From Gaiellasilicea sp039914895 (GTDB lineage Bacteria > Actinomycetota > Thermoleophilia > Gaiellales > Gaiellaceae): a DNA stretch of 5,155 bases. Below the pieces are notes generated by a model. It worked only from the letters and a program-made list of their open reading frames with translations, had not been told where the DNA came from and did not search any database. The stretch lies in the NCBI GenBank assembly GCA_039914895.1, contig JBDSOJ010000129.1, positions 1 to 5,155 on the forward strand, in the 5' to 3' direction. The translations under genes and the position numbers were made by a program. Positions 1-5,155 of this stretch are shown piece by piece (the first letter of the stretch is position 1; every line of letters starts with the position of its first letter).

Positions 1-86
1 TCCAGCAGGTCGCGCTTCGCCTGGCAGACGACTCCCGGCTCGTCCGACGCGAGCAGCCAGTCGATCGCAGTCGCCGTGACGGTCAT
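1..86 (-). CDS. Hypothetical protein, N-terminal fragment (gene runs off the left edge)
   Basis: Reading leftward from an ATG at 86-84, 28 codons are open to the window edge. The peptide begins MTVTATAIDWLLASDEPG and continues with VVCQAKRDLL. The start overlaps the stop of the upstream acetyltransferase as ATGA, which argues strongly for a real, translationally coupled gene. There is no signal peptide or membrane segment in the visible part. The pattern Trp-Leu-Leu, then Ser-Asp-x-Pro, then an Arg-Asp-Leu-Leu block resembles the N-termini of uncharacterised helical-repeat (prenyltransferase/squalene-cyclase-like) proteins of high-GC actinobacteria. That is recall from a short stretch and not a firm family call; function is unknown. 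The reading frame and start are fairly secure, the identity is not. Confidence 0.6.
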   Translation of the reverse strand, partial: MTVTATAIDWLLASDEPGVVCQAKRDLL

Positions 87-589
87 GCCAGCTCGTCCGC
101 GAGCAGATCGAGCAGCAGGCCGTCGCGCCAGGCGCCGTCGGGATCGCGCCAGTACTCGCGCATGACGCCGACGCGCCGGAAGCCCACTTTCTCGTAGCAC
201 CGGATTGCACGTTCGTTGTCCGCCGCGGGATCGATCACGAGGCGGTGGTGACCGCGGTCGCGCACGAGATGCCGGGCCACCGTCCTCACGGCGTCGACCC
301 CGAGTCCGTTGCCCTGAAACGACTCGGACAGGAAGAGGTCGATCCCTGCGTGCCGGAAGTCGGGCTCGTTCTCCTCGTGGAACTGGATCAGGCCGGCCAG
401 CTCTCCGTCGACGAGGATCGCGAAGAACGTCTCGTCCGGCTCCTCGCCGCGGGCCTTCGCACCCATGTCCTCGGCCGGCTGGGCGCCCCACCAACGGAAG
501 ACCTCCGGCTCCGACCCGATCTCGACGAGCCGGGACACGTCGCCCTCCGTCAATGGCCGCAGGACGACGCGATCTCCATGCAACTCCAT
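83..589 (-). CDS. GNAT-family N-acetyltransferase (RimJ/RimL or AAC(6')-like)
   Basis: Predicted cytosolic acetyl-CoA-dependent N-acetyltransferase of 168 aa, a normal length for a single GNAT domain. It opens with the typical strand MELHGDRVVLRPLTEGDV. A WWG motif lies at residues 33-35. The acetyl-CoA pyrophosphate-binding loop QGNGLG (Q-x-x-G-x-G) is at 92-97. The C-terminal GNAT motif NERAIRCYEKVGFRRVGV is at 125-142, followed by an acidic, aromatic tail (REYWRDPDGAWRDGL). The HRLVIDPAADNERAIRCYEK region (115-134) resembles proteins often labelled aminoglycoside 6'-acetyltransferase, but that label is not evidence of resistance; the acceptor could equally be a protein N-terminus or a small amine. 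The frame stays open far upstream on the minus strand, through antisense of tlyA. The ATG at 589 is chosen because GNAT homology begins there and tlyA starts divergently at 629. The stop (TGA, 85-83) overlaps the next gene's ATG, so the two are likely co-transcribed. Confidence 0.9.
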   Translation of the reverse strand: MELHGDRVVLRPLTEGDVSRLVEIGSEPEVFRWWGAQPAEDMGAKARGEEPDETFFAILVDGELAGLIQFHEENEPDFRHAGIDLFLSESFQGNGLGVDAVRTVARHLVRDRGHHRLVIDPAADNERAIRCYEKVGFRRVGVMREYWRDPDGAWRDGLLLDLLADELA

Positions 590-595
590 GACGAT

Positions 596-601
596 CTTGT
601 A
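596..601 (-). promoter_or_regulatory. Possible -10 element of the acetyltransferase gene (weak)
   Basis: On the minus strand TACAAG lies 6 bases before the ATG at 589, at positions -12 to -7 relative to it. It misses the TANNNT consensus at the last base, and no good -35 is visible. The placement would fit a leaderless or nearly leaderless transcript. This is inference from spacing in a 39-base divergent gap that must also hold the tlyA promoter. Confidence 0.25.
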
Positions 602-615
602 ACACCCGCGGCGAC

Positions 616-621
616 TACCCT
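616..621 (+). promoter_or_regulatory. Candidate -10 element (TACCCT) for tlyA, leaderless arrangement
   Basis: TACCCT matches the actinobacterial -10 pattern TANNNT. It ends 7 bases before the tlyA ATG at 629, the distance expected if transcription starts at or next to the A of the start codon. No Shine-Dalgarno sequence lies between them. No recognisable -35 hexamer is seen 16-19 bases upstream. A promoter is needed here because the neighbouring gene is divergent, but the exact element is inferred. Confidence 0.45.
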
Positions 622-628
622 GAGCGCG

Positions 629-1399
629 ATGAAGAAGCGACTCGACGTCCTGCTCGTCGAGCGCGGCCTGGCGGGGAGCCGCGCGCAGGCGCAGGCGCTC
701 GTGCTCGCCGGCCTCGTTCCCGGCTACGACAAGCCCGGCCACCAGGTCGCGGAGGACGCCGAGCTGGAGGTGAAGCGGCCGCCGCGCTTCGTCTCGCGCG
801 GCGGCGAGAAGCTCGCGAACGCGCTGGAACAGCTCGAGGTCGAGCTCGACGGCCGGGAGGCGATCGACGTCGGCGCCTCCACAGGCGGGTTCACGGACTA
901 CCTGCTCCAACACGGCGTCGCGCGCGTGATCGCCGTCGATGTCGGCTACGGCCAGCTGCACCCGAAGCTGCGCGACGACCCCCGCGTCACGGTGCTGGAG
1001 CGGACGAACGCGCGTCAGCTCACCGAGCTGCCGTTCCGCCCCGACCTGCTCGTCGCGGACGTCTCCTTCATCAGCGTCAGGATCGCGCTGCCGTCGGTGC
1101 TGAAGCTGCTGGAGCCGGGCTGGGACGCGATCGTGCTCGTAAAGCCGCAGTTCGAGGCCGGCAAGGACGAGGTCGGGCGGGGCGGCGTCGTCCGTGACCC
1201 CGAGATCCACCGCCGGGTGCTGCGCGAGGTCGTCCACGCCGCTCTCGAGTGGGCTGGAACGGCGGTCGGCGTCGTAGACTCCGGACTGCCCGGACCGAAG
1301 GGCAACCGCGAGTTCTTCGTCCACCTGATCAACAGCGCCGACCCGGTGCTCCTCGATGACATCGACCAGCGCATCGACCGTGCAGTCACAGCCGCCTAG
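629..1399 (+). CDS. tlyA: TlyA family 16S/23S rRNA (cytidine-2'-O)-methyltransferase
   Basis: Predicted S-adenosylmethionine-dependent enzyme of 256 aa. Family members 2'-O-methylate C1409 of 16S and/or C1920 of 23S rRNA, and their loss gives capreomycin/viomycin resistance. The name 'hemolysin' in this family is historical. An N-terminal S4 RNA-binding domain covers about residues 1-50 (KKRLDVLLVERGLAGSRAQA). The linker and start of the FtsJ-like domain follow (RFVSRGGEKLANALE, 53-67). SAM motif I is DVGASTGGF at 80-88. The expected K-D-K-E catalytic set is visible as K61, D144 (in ADVSF), K172 (in LVKPQFE) and E228 (in GNREFF), with spacing like that of the M. tuberculosis enzyme. The S4 hairpin after AGLV is shorter than usual. 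The ATG at 629 places the S4 domain right at the N-terminus; the open frame further upstream runs antisense to the acetyltransferase and is not used. It is the first gene of the plus-strand run and overlaps nadK. Confidence 0.96.
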   Translation: MKKRLDVLLVERGLAGSRAQAQALVLAGLVPGYDKPGHQVAEDAELEVKRPPRFVSRGGEKLANALEQLEVELDGREAIDVGASTGGFTDYLLQHGVARVIAVDVGYGQLHPKLRDDPRVTVLERTNARQLTELPFRPDLLVADVSFISVRIALPSVLKLLEPGWDAIVLVKPQFEAGKDEVGRGGVVRDPEIHRRVLREVVHAALEWAGTAVGVVDSGLPGPKGNREFFVHLINSADPVLLDDIDQRIDRAVTAA

Positions 1400-2189
1400 C
1401 GCCGTCAAGCGCGCGGCCGTGATCACACACGGCAAGCCGCAGGCGATCGGCTCCGCGCTCGCGCGGCTCGCGGACGTCGCGCGCGAGGCCGGAGTCGAGC
1501 TGCAGCAAGATCCGGACGCCGAGACGGACGTCGACATCGCCGTCGTGCTCGGCGGCGACGGGACGATGCTGCGGGCGCTCGCCCGTTACCTCGGCACCGG
1601 CGTCCCCGTGATCGGCGTCAACTTCGGCCGCGTCGGCTTCCTCGCCTCGATCAAGCGAAACGACCTCGAGAGCGGGCTCGCACGCGTCTTCGCGGGCGAC
1701 TACCGCGTCGAGGACGTGCCGACGCTCGACGTCGAGGTCGGCGACGAGCGCCGCGTCGCGGTCAACGACCTCGTGATCACGAGCGCCGTCGTCGGTCGGA
1801 TGATCCAGCTCGAGTGGGCGGTCGGGGGCGAGGGGCTCGGCCGCCTCGCCTGCGACGGGGTCGTCTGCGCGACGCCGTCGGGATCGACGGGCTACAACTT
1901 CTCGAACGGCGGTCCGGTGCTCGTCTGGGGGCTGGACGCGATGGCGGTCACGTTCGTCGCGCCGCACTCGCTGAACGCCCGGCCGCTCGTCGTGCCGCGC
2001 GACGACGAGCTGATCGTCTGGAACCGGACGCCCGACGTCCCCGCGACCGCGCTGGTCGACGGTCACCGGGTCGGCGACCTCGCCCCGGGCGGCCGCGCTG
2101 TCGCCCGCCTCGGCGAGCAGCGCTCGCTCCTCGCGACGCTGCCCGAGGTCACGTTCTTCAGCCGCTACAGCCGAACCTTTGCTTCGTAG
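1380..2189 (+). CDS. nadK: NAD kinase (ATP- or polyphosphate-dependent)
   Basis: Phosphorylates NAD+ at the adenosine 2'-hydroxyl to make NADP+; cytosolic, and the main source of NADP(H). With the GTG start at 1380 it is 269 aa. Visible motifs are the first strand AAVITHGK (12-19), GGDG at 58-61 with catalytic D60, NFGRVGFLA (81-89), the NAD-binding pair N129-D130 where most members have Asn-Glu, TPSGSTGY (165-172; usually TPTGSTAY), NGGPVL (176-181), PHSLNARPLV (195-204) and VDGH (226-229). All elements of a functional kinase are present. The start is uncertain: an in-frame ATG at 1356 adds eight Ser/Thr-rich residues and raises the tlyA overlap from 20 to 44 bases. Neither start has a Shine-Dalgarno sequence; 1380 is preferred for the shorter overlap and because conservation begins only at about residue 10. 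The 3' end overlaps recN by 11 bases. The sequence does not show whether ATP or polyphosphate is the phosphate donor. Confidence 0.95.
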   Translation: MQSQPPSAVKRAAVITHGKPQAIGSALARLADVAREAGVELQQDPDAETDVDIAVVLGGDGTMLRALARYLGTGVPVIGVNFGRVGFLASIKRNDLESGLARVFAGDYRVEDVPTLDVEVGDERRVAVNDLVITSAVVGRMIQLEWAVGGEGLGRLACDGVVCATPSGSTGYNFSNGGPVLVWGLDAMAVTFVAPHSLNARPLVVPRDDELIVWNRTPDVPATALVDGHRVGDLAPGGRAVARLGEQRSLLATLPEVTFFSRYSRTFAS

Positions 2190-3819
2190 CCTCCGGATCG
2201 AGAATCTCGTGCTCGTCCGCCAGGGCGAGCTCGTCCCTGATCCCGGGCTGACCGCGATCACCGGCGAGACCGGCGCCGGCAAGACGATCCTGACGCAGGC
2301 GATCGGACTCCTGCTCGGAGCGAAGGGCGATGCAGGGATCGTCGGCGCGGCCGGCACGGAGGCCTATGTCGAGGCCGAGCTCGACCTTCCCGACGGCTTC
2401 TTCGACGACGAGGAGCTGGCCGGGCTCGCGGAGCTCGCACCCGAGGACGAGCACGAGTTGGATCAACAGAGTCTCTTGCTGGCACGGCGCGTCTTCGCCG
2501 ACGGCCGCACGCGCGCGTACGCGTGGGGTCGCGCGGTCGCGCGGGAGGATCTCGCCGCGGCCGCCGAGCGTCTGATCGCCATGTCCGGCCAGTTCGAGCA
2601 GCGCCGGCTCGCCCGGCCCGCGTACCAGCTCGACGTCCTCGACGCCTTCGCCGGCGACGAGCAGCAGCGTCGCCGCCGCGAGTCGCGGCTCGCCTGGCGC
2701 GAGCTCGCCGCGGCTCGCAAACGGCACGACGAGCTGACGCGCGGCACGGCAGCCGAGGAGGCGCGGTTGCGCGAGCTCCAGGCGCTCGTCGACGCGACCG
2801 AGGGCTTCGAGGCGGGTGGCGAGCAGGCCCTGCGCGACGAGCGCGAGCGGCTGCGCCACGTCACCGAGCTCGCCGACGGAGCCGCCCGCGCCGCCGAGGC
2901 GCTCGCGCCCGACGAGGGCGAGGGAGCCACCGGGCTCGCCGCCGCCGCCGAGCGCTCGCTGGCGCCGCTCGAACGCCTTGCGCCCGAGCTGGCCCGCGCA
3001 GGCGAGGAGCTGCGCGACATCGAGCTGCGGCTCGGCGAGCTCGGCTCGGAGCTCCGCGCTTTCCTCGCCTCGCTGGAGGCGGAACCCGACCGGCTCGAGC
3101 ACGTCGAGGGAGAGCTGGAGCGGATCTCGGACGCGCGCCGCCGTTTCGGCGCGGCCGCCTACGACGACCTGCTCGCCCGCGCGACCGCCGCTCGCGAGGA
3201 GCTGTCGGCGCTCGACGGCGGGCTCGACCCGGCCGTGGCCGCGGCCGAGGCGCTCGCGGCAGCGGAAGCCAGGTCGAGCGGTCTGGCGGACTCCCTGCGC
3301 GCCGCGCGCCAGAAGGCGGCCGACCCGTTCGCCGCGGCGGTCGCCGAAGAGCTGCGCGGCGTCGGCATGGGCGACGGCGAGTTCCGCCTCGAGCTGCGTG
3401 AGCGGGACGCCGGCCCGACGGGAGCCGACGAGTCCGTCTTCCTGATCCGCCCGAACGCGGGGCTGCCATTCGGACCGGTCGCCGAGACCGCCTCCGGCGG
3501 CGAGCTCTCCCGCGTGGCGCTCGCGATCGCGGCTGTCGCCGGCGGAGAGACGCTGGTGTTCGACGAGATCGACGCCGGCATCGGCGGCGAGACCGCGCAC
3601 GCGGTCGCCGCGACGCTGAAGCGGCTCGCCGAGCGCGCGCAGGTGATCACGATCACTCACCTGCCCCAGATCGCGAGCGTCGCCGACACCCACTACCTCG
3701 TCGAGAAGGTTCCCGGCGACCCCACTCACACGCGGATCGAGTTGCTCGACGACGCGCAGCGCCGCGACGAGCTCGAACGGATGCTGGGCGGCCGCGACTT
3801 CATCTCGACGCTGCGATGA
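2179..3819 (+). CDS. recN: DNA repair protein RecN (SMC-like ATPase)
   Basis: SMC-family ATPase that acts early in double-strand-break repair with RecA, binding DNA ends and holding DNA together in the cytoplasm. It has 546 aa, close to the family norm of about 550-590. It starts MLRSLRIENLVLV, the usual RecN N-terminus, which fixes the start at the TTG at 2179 inside the nadK 3' end. Walker A is GETGAGKT at 29-36. The Q-loop region is MSGQFEQRRL (135-144), followed by LDVLDAFAG (151-159). A long Ala/Arg/Glu-rich helical stretch, about 160-395, is the expected antiparallel coiled coil. The ABC signature ASGGELSR is at 438-445, Walker B LVFDEIDAG at 459-467 with E463, and the switch histidine is H494 in THLPQIAS. 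All catalytic motifs are intact. Its stop overlaps the steA start as ATGA. No SOS/LexA-type box is visible immediately upstream, as expected for an internal operon gene, so any damage induction would need an internal or distant promoter. Confidence 0.96.
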   Translation: MLRSLRIENLVLVRQGELVPDPGLTAITGETGAGKTILTQAIGLLLGAKGDAGIVGAAGTEAYVEAELDLPDGFFDDEELAGLAELAPEDEHELDQQSLLLARRVFADGRTRAYAWGRAVAREDLAAAAERLIAMSGQFEQRRLARPAYQLDVLDAFAGDEQQRRRRESRLAWRELAAARKRHDELTRGTAAEEARLRELQALVDATEGFEAGGEQALRDERERLRHVTELADGAARAAEALAPDEGEGATGLAAAAERSLAPLERLAPELARAGEELRDIELRLGELGSELRAFLASLEAEPDRLEHVEGELERISDARRRFGAAAYDDLLARATAAREELSALDGGLDPAVAAAEALAAAEARSSGLADSLRAARQKAADPFAAAVAEELRGVGMGDGEFRLELRERDAGPTGADESVFLIRPNAGLPFGPVAETASGGELSRVALAIAAVAGGETLVFDEIDAGIGGETAHAVAATLKRLAERAQVITITHLPQIASVADTHYLVEKVPGDPTHTRIELLDDAQRRDELERMLGGRDFISTLR

Positions 3820-4913
3820 GCCTCGTGGAGCACACCGGCACCGCGCGCCTCGGCCGGCGCACCAAGGAGCTCGTGCGCCGGCTTCACCCCGACGACATCG
3901 CGATCATCGACCACACCGACCTCGACCGCGTCTCGGCCGAGGAGCTCGTCGAGTCGGGCGTGCGCGTCGTCGTCAACGTCGCCCCGTCGCAGTCGGGTCG
4001 CTACCCGAATCCAGGCCCGCTCCAGCTCGTCCGCGGCGGCGTCCGGCTGATCGACGTCGACGGCATCGATCTCTTCGACGCGCTCGCCGACGGCGAGCGG
4101 CTGACCGTCCGCGGCGCAAGCCTCTTCCGGAACGGCACCTGCGTTGCGACCGGTCGCGCGCTCGAGGAGCGGGAGCTCGCCGGCGCCCTCCACGAGCAGC
4201 AGGGCCGCGTCACCGAGGCGTTGCAGGAGTTCGCGGACAACACGCTCCGCTATCTGCGCGAGGAGGGAAAGCTGCTGACCGAGGGGCTCGACTTCCCGGC
4301 GCTCGAGACGAGCTTCCGCGACCGGCACGCACTCGTCGTCGCCCGCGGGCCCGGGCACAAGCGCGACCTCAAGATCGTGCGGTCCTACGTGCGCGATTTC
4401 CGGCCCGTGCTCGTCGCCGTGGACGGCGGCGCCGAGGCGCTGCTCGAGGAGGGCTGGAAGCCGGACGTGATCGTCGGCGACATGGACTCCGTCACCGACG
4501 CCACGCTCCGCTGCGGCGCCGAGGTCCTCGTCCACGCCTACCGCGAGGGCCATGCGCCCGGCGAGGCGCGGCTGCAGCGCCTCGGCGTCCCGTTCCAGAC
4601 CGTCGCGGCGCCCGGGATCTCCGAGGACATCGCTCTGCTGCTTGCCCACGACAAAGGCGCCGAGCTGATCGTCGCCGTCGGGACGCACTTCAACCTCGTC
4701 GAGTTCCTCGAGCGCAGCCGCGCGGGCATGTCCTCGACATTCGTGACCCGGCTGAAGGTGGGGGAGATCCTCGTCGACGCCAAGGGTGTCTCACAGCTCG
4801 TGAGCCGGCGGATCGGCGTCTGGCCGCTCGTGCTGTTCGGTCTGGCCGCGCTGGCAGCGCTCGTCGTGGCGATCCTGGCGTCACCGGCGCTGCGCAACGT
4901 CTTCGGGCTCTAG
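3816..4913 (+). CDS. steA: SteA-like cytokinetic ring protein (thiamine-pyrophosphokinase-like fold, C-terminal membrane anchor)
   Basis: 365 aa, homologous by overall pattern and position to SteA of Corynebacterium and Rv1697 of M. tuberculosis. SteA works with SteB at the division site in regulating septal peptidoglycan hydrolysis. The N-terminal domain carries DDIAIIDHTDLDRVSAEELV (26-45) and the family block VVVNVAPSQSGRYPNPGP (51-68). The central and C-terminal part resembles the catalytic domain of thiamine pyrophosphokinase: AVDGG (201-205), PDVIVGDMDS (216-225), GHAPG (245-249) and SEDIALLLA (269-277). STFVTRLKVGEILVDAKGVSQL (307-328) follows. A single hydrophobic segment at about 336-356 lies just before the C-terminus and would anchor the protein with its bulk in the cytoplasm. 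True thiamine pyrophosphokinase is unlikely: the enzyme lacks the extra N-terminal domain and tail anchor seen here. The ATG start overlaps the recN stop (ATGA), and the partner steB follows after 9 bases. Whether it binds a nucleotide or thiamine compound is not known from sequence. Confidence 0.9.
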   Translation: MSLVEHTGTARLGRRTKELVRRLHPDDIAIIDHTDLDRVSAEELVESGVRVVVNVAPSQSGRYPNPGPLQLVRGGVRLIDVDGIDLFDALADGERLTVRGASLFRNGTCVATGRALEERELAGALHEQQGRVTEALQEFADNTLRYLREEGKLLTEGLDFPALETSFRDRHALVVARGPGHKRDLKIVRSYVRDFRPVLVAVDGGAEALLEEGWKPDVIVGDMDSVTDATLRCGAEVLVHAYREGHAPGEARLQRLGVPFQTVAAPGISEDIALLLAHDKGAELIVAVGTHFNLVEFLERSRAGMSSTFVTRLKVGEILVDAKGVSQLVSRRIGVWPLVLFGLAALAALVVAILASPALRNVFGL

Positions 4914-4916
4914 GCT
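4911..4916 (+). promoter_or_regulatory. Candidate internal -10 element (TAGGCT) for steB, overlapping the steA stop codon
   Basis: TAGGCT fits TANNNT and includes the steA TAG stop. Its last T lies exactly at -7 relative to the GTG at 4923, a spacing expected for a leaderless transcript starting on the start codon. There is no Shine-Dalgarno sequence in the 9-base gap and no clear -35. In a GC-rich genome a TANNNT at this place could simply arise from the stop codon, so this is a modest inference. Confidence 0.3.
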
Positions 4917-4922
4917 TCGCCG

Positions 4923-5155
4923 GTGTTCGACCTCCGCTATCACGTCGCCTCGCTCGCGGCCGTCTTCCTGATGCTCGTCGTCGGGATCCTGATCGGGGTC
5001 GGCATCTCGGGCCGCGGTTTCGTCGACGACTCGGAGCGGCGGCGCCTCGACAACCGGATTGCCGGGTTGGAGGAGCAGGTCGACGCGGCCAACGCGACCG
5101 CGGACGACTTCGAGCGGCGCCAGCAGGCGGCGGAGGACTTCGTCGAGAGCGCCTA
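4923..5155 (+). CDS. steB: SteB/MctB family membrane protein, N-terminal fragment (gene runs off the right edge)
   Basis: 77 complete codons plus two bases (ta) lie in the window with no in-frame stop. The protein starts VFDLRYHVASLAAVFLMLVV, a hallmark of this family. One transmembrane helix covers about residues 8-28 and ends in a GILIGVGISG glycine-rich stretch. From about residue 35 onward a charged, heptad-like coiled coil follows (DDSERRRLDNRIAGLEEQVD, then ANATADDFERRQQAAEDF). The family is often annotated 'copper transporter' after M. tuberculosis Rv1698 (MctB); the Corynebacterium homologue SteB is the division partner of SteA. Placement directly after steA supports the same pairing here, and the visible part has no metal-binding Cys or His cluster. 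By homology most of the protein should be extracytoplasmic and roughly 300 aa in full. The GTG at 4923 is chosen because the conserved FDLRYH motif begins immediately after it. The final 'ta' could begin Tyr or a stop; the family length argues for continuation. Confidence 0.88.
   Translation, partial: MFDLRYHVASLAAVFLMLVVGILIGVGISGRGFVDDSERRRLDNRIAGLEEQVDAANATADDFERRQQAAEDFVESA

Noticed and set aside
83..589. Aminoglycoside resistance gene
   Set aside because: Resemblance to AAC(6')-labelled proteins is limited to general GNAT motifs. There is no mobile element or resistance context, so only a GNAT call is supported.
245..628. Upstream extension of the tlyA frame, adding 128 residues
   Set aside because: It runs antisense to the acetyltransferase. 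The S4 domain of TlyA normally starts at the N-terminus, which matches the ATG at 629.
629..1399. Haemolysin/cytotoxin
   Set aside because: The name is historical for TlyA. The S4 domain plus the FtsJ-like methyltransferase with an intact K-D-K-E set supports rRNA methylation.
590..1537. Long minus-strand open frame that extends the acetyltransferase N-terminus to a 484-residue protein
   Set aside because: The extra 316 residues are antisense to tlyA and the start of nadK, have no domain character, and reflect the lack of stops in GC-rich antisense. GNAT homology begins at the ATG at 589.
2514..2523. Perfect 10-base palindrome CGCGTACGCG
   Set aside because: It lies within recN coding sequence (Arg-Ala-Tyr-Ala), and short GC-rich palindromes are expected by chance in such a genome. 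No second copy or regulatory context was seen.
2158..3729. 523-residue open frame on the minus strand opposite recN
   Set aside because: It is a shadow frame. recN on the plus strand has all ABC/SMC motifs in order, and the antisense translation is low-complexity Arg/Ala/Gly/Leu-rich with no recognisable family.
3726..4688. 320-residue minus-strand open frame opposite steA
   Set aside because: It is a shadow of a clearly recognised gene, caused by high GC at third positions.
3816..4913. A functional thiamine pyrophosphokinase (thiN)
   Set aside because: The extra N-terminal domain, the C-terminal membrane anchor, the missing K-D-x-T-D block and the recN/steB context all point to SteA.

Overview
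The window is a compact, very GC-rich bacterial chromosome segment. Third codon positions are almost all G or C, which also produces long antisense open frames. Almost every base is coding. The gene content points to an actinobacterial-type genome: the plus-strand run tlyA, nadK, recN, steA, steB/mctB is the order I recall for Mycobacterium tuberculosis Rv1694 to Rv1698. Several motifs differ from the mycobacterial versions (a short TlyA S4 hairpin, NadK TPSGSTGY, and SteA with an intact GDMDS). I therefore favour a deep-branching actinobacterium such as Thermoleophilia, but that placement is inference.

Positions 1-589 (minus strand) hold two genes transcribed leftward. First comes a complete GNAT N-acetyltransferase (168 aa). 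It overlaps by 4 bases (ATGA) the start of a second gene, of which only 28 codons lie in the window. Positions 590-628 form a 39-base divergent intergenic region with candidate -10 elements on both strands.

Positions 629-5155 (plus strand) hold a tightly packed run: tlyA (rRNA 2'-O-methyltransferase), nadK (NAD kinase), recN (SMC-like DNA repair ATPase), steA (membrane-anchored, thiamine-pyrophosphokinase-like protein linked to cytokinesis) and the first 77 codons of steB/mctB (membrane-anchored coiled-coil protein). tlyA/nadK, nadK/recN and recN/steA overlap by about 20 (or 44), 11 and 4 bases. This implies one transcript with coupled translation. steB is separated from steA by 9 bases and has a TANNNT element overlapping the steA stop codon.

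No start codon in the window has a convincing Shine-Dalgarno sequence. The genes serve separate housekeeping roles (ribosome modification, NADP supply, double-strand-break repair, cell division/envelope). Only steA and steB are expected to act together directly. I found no mobile element, CRISPR array, RNA gene or clearly new system. The points of interest are motif variants in known families and the pattern of start signals.
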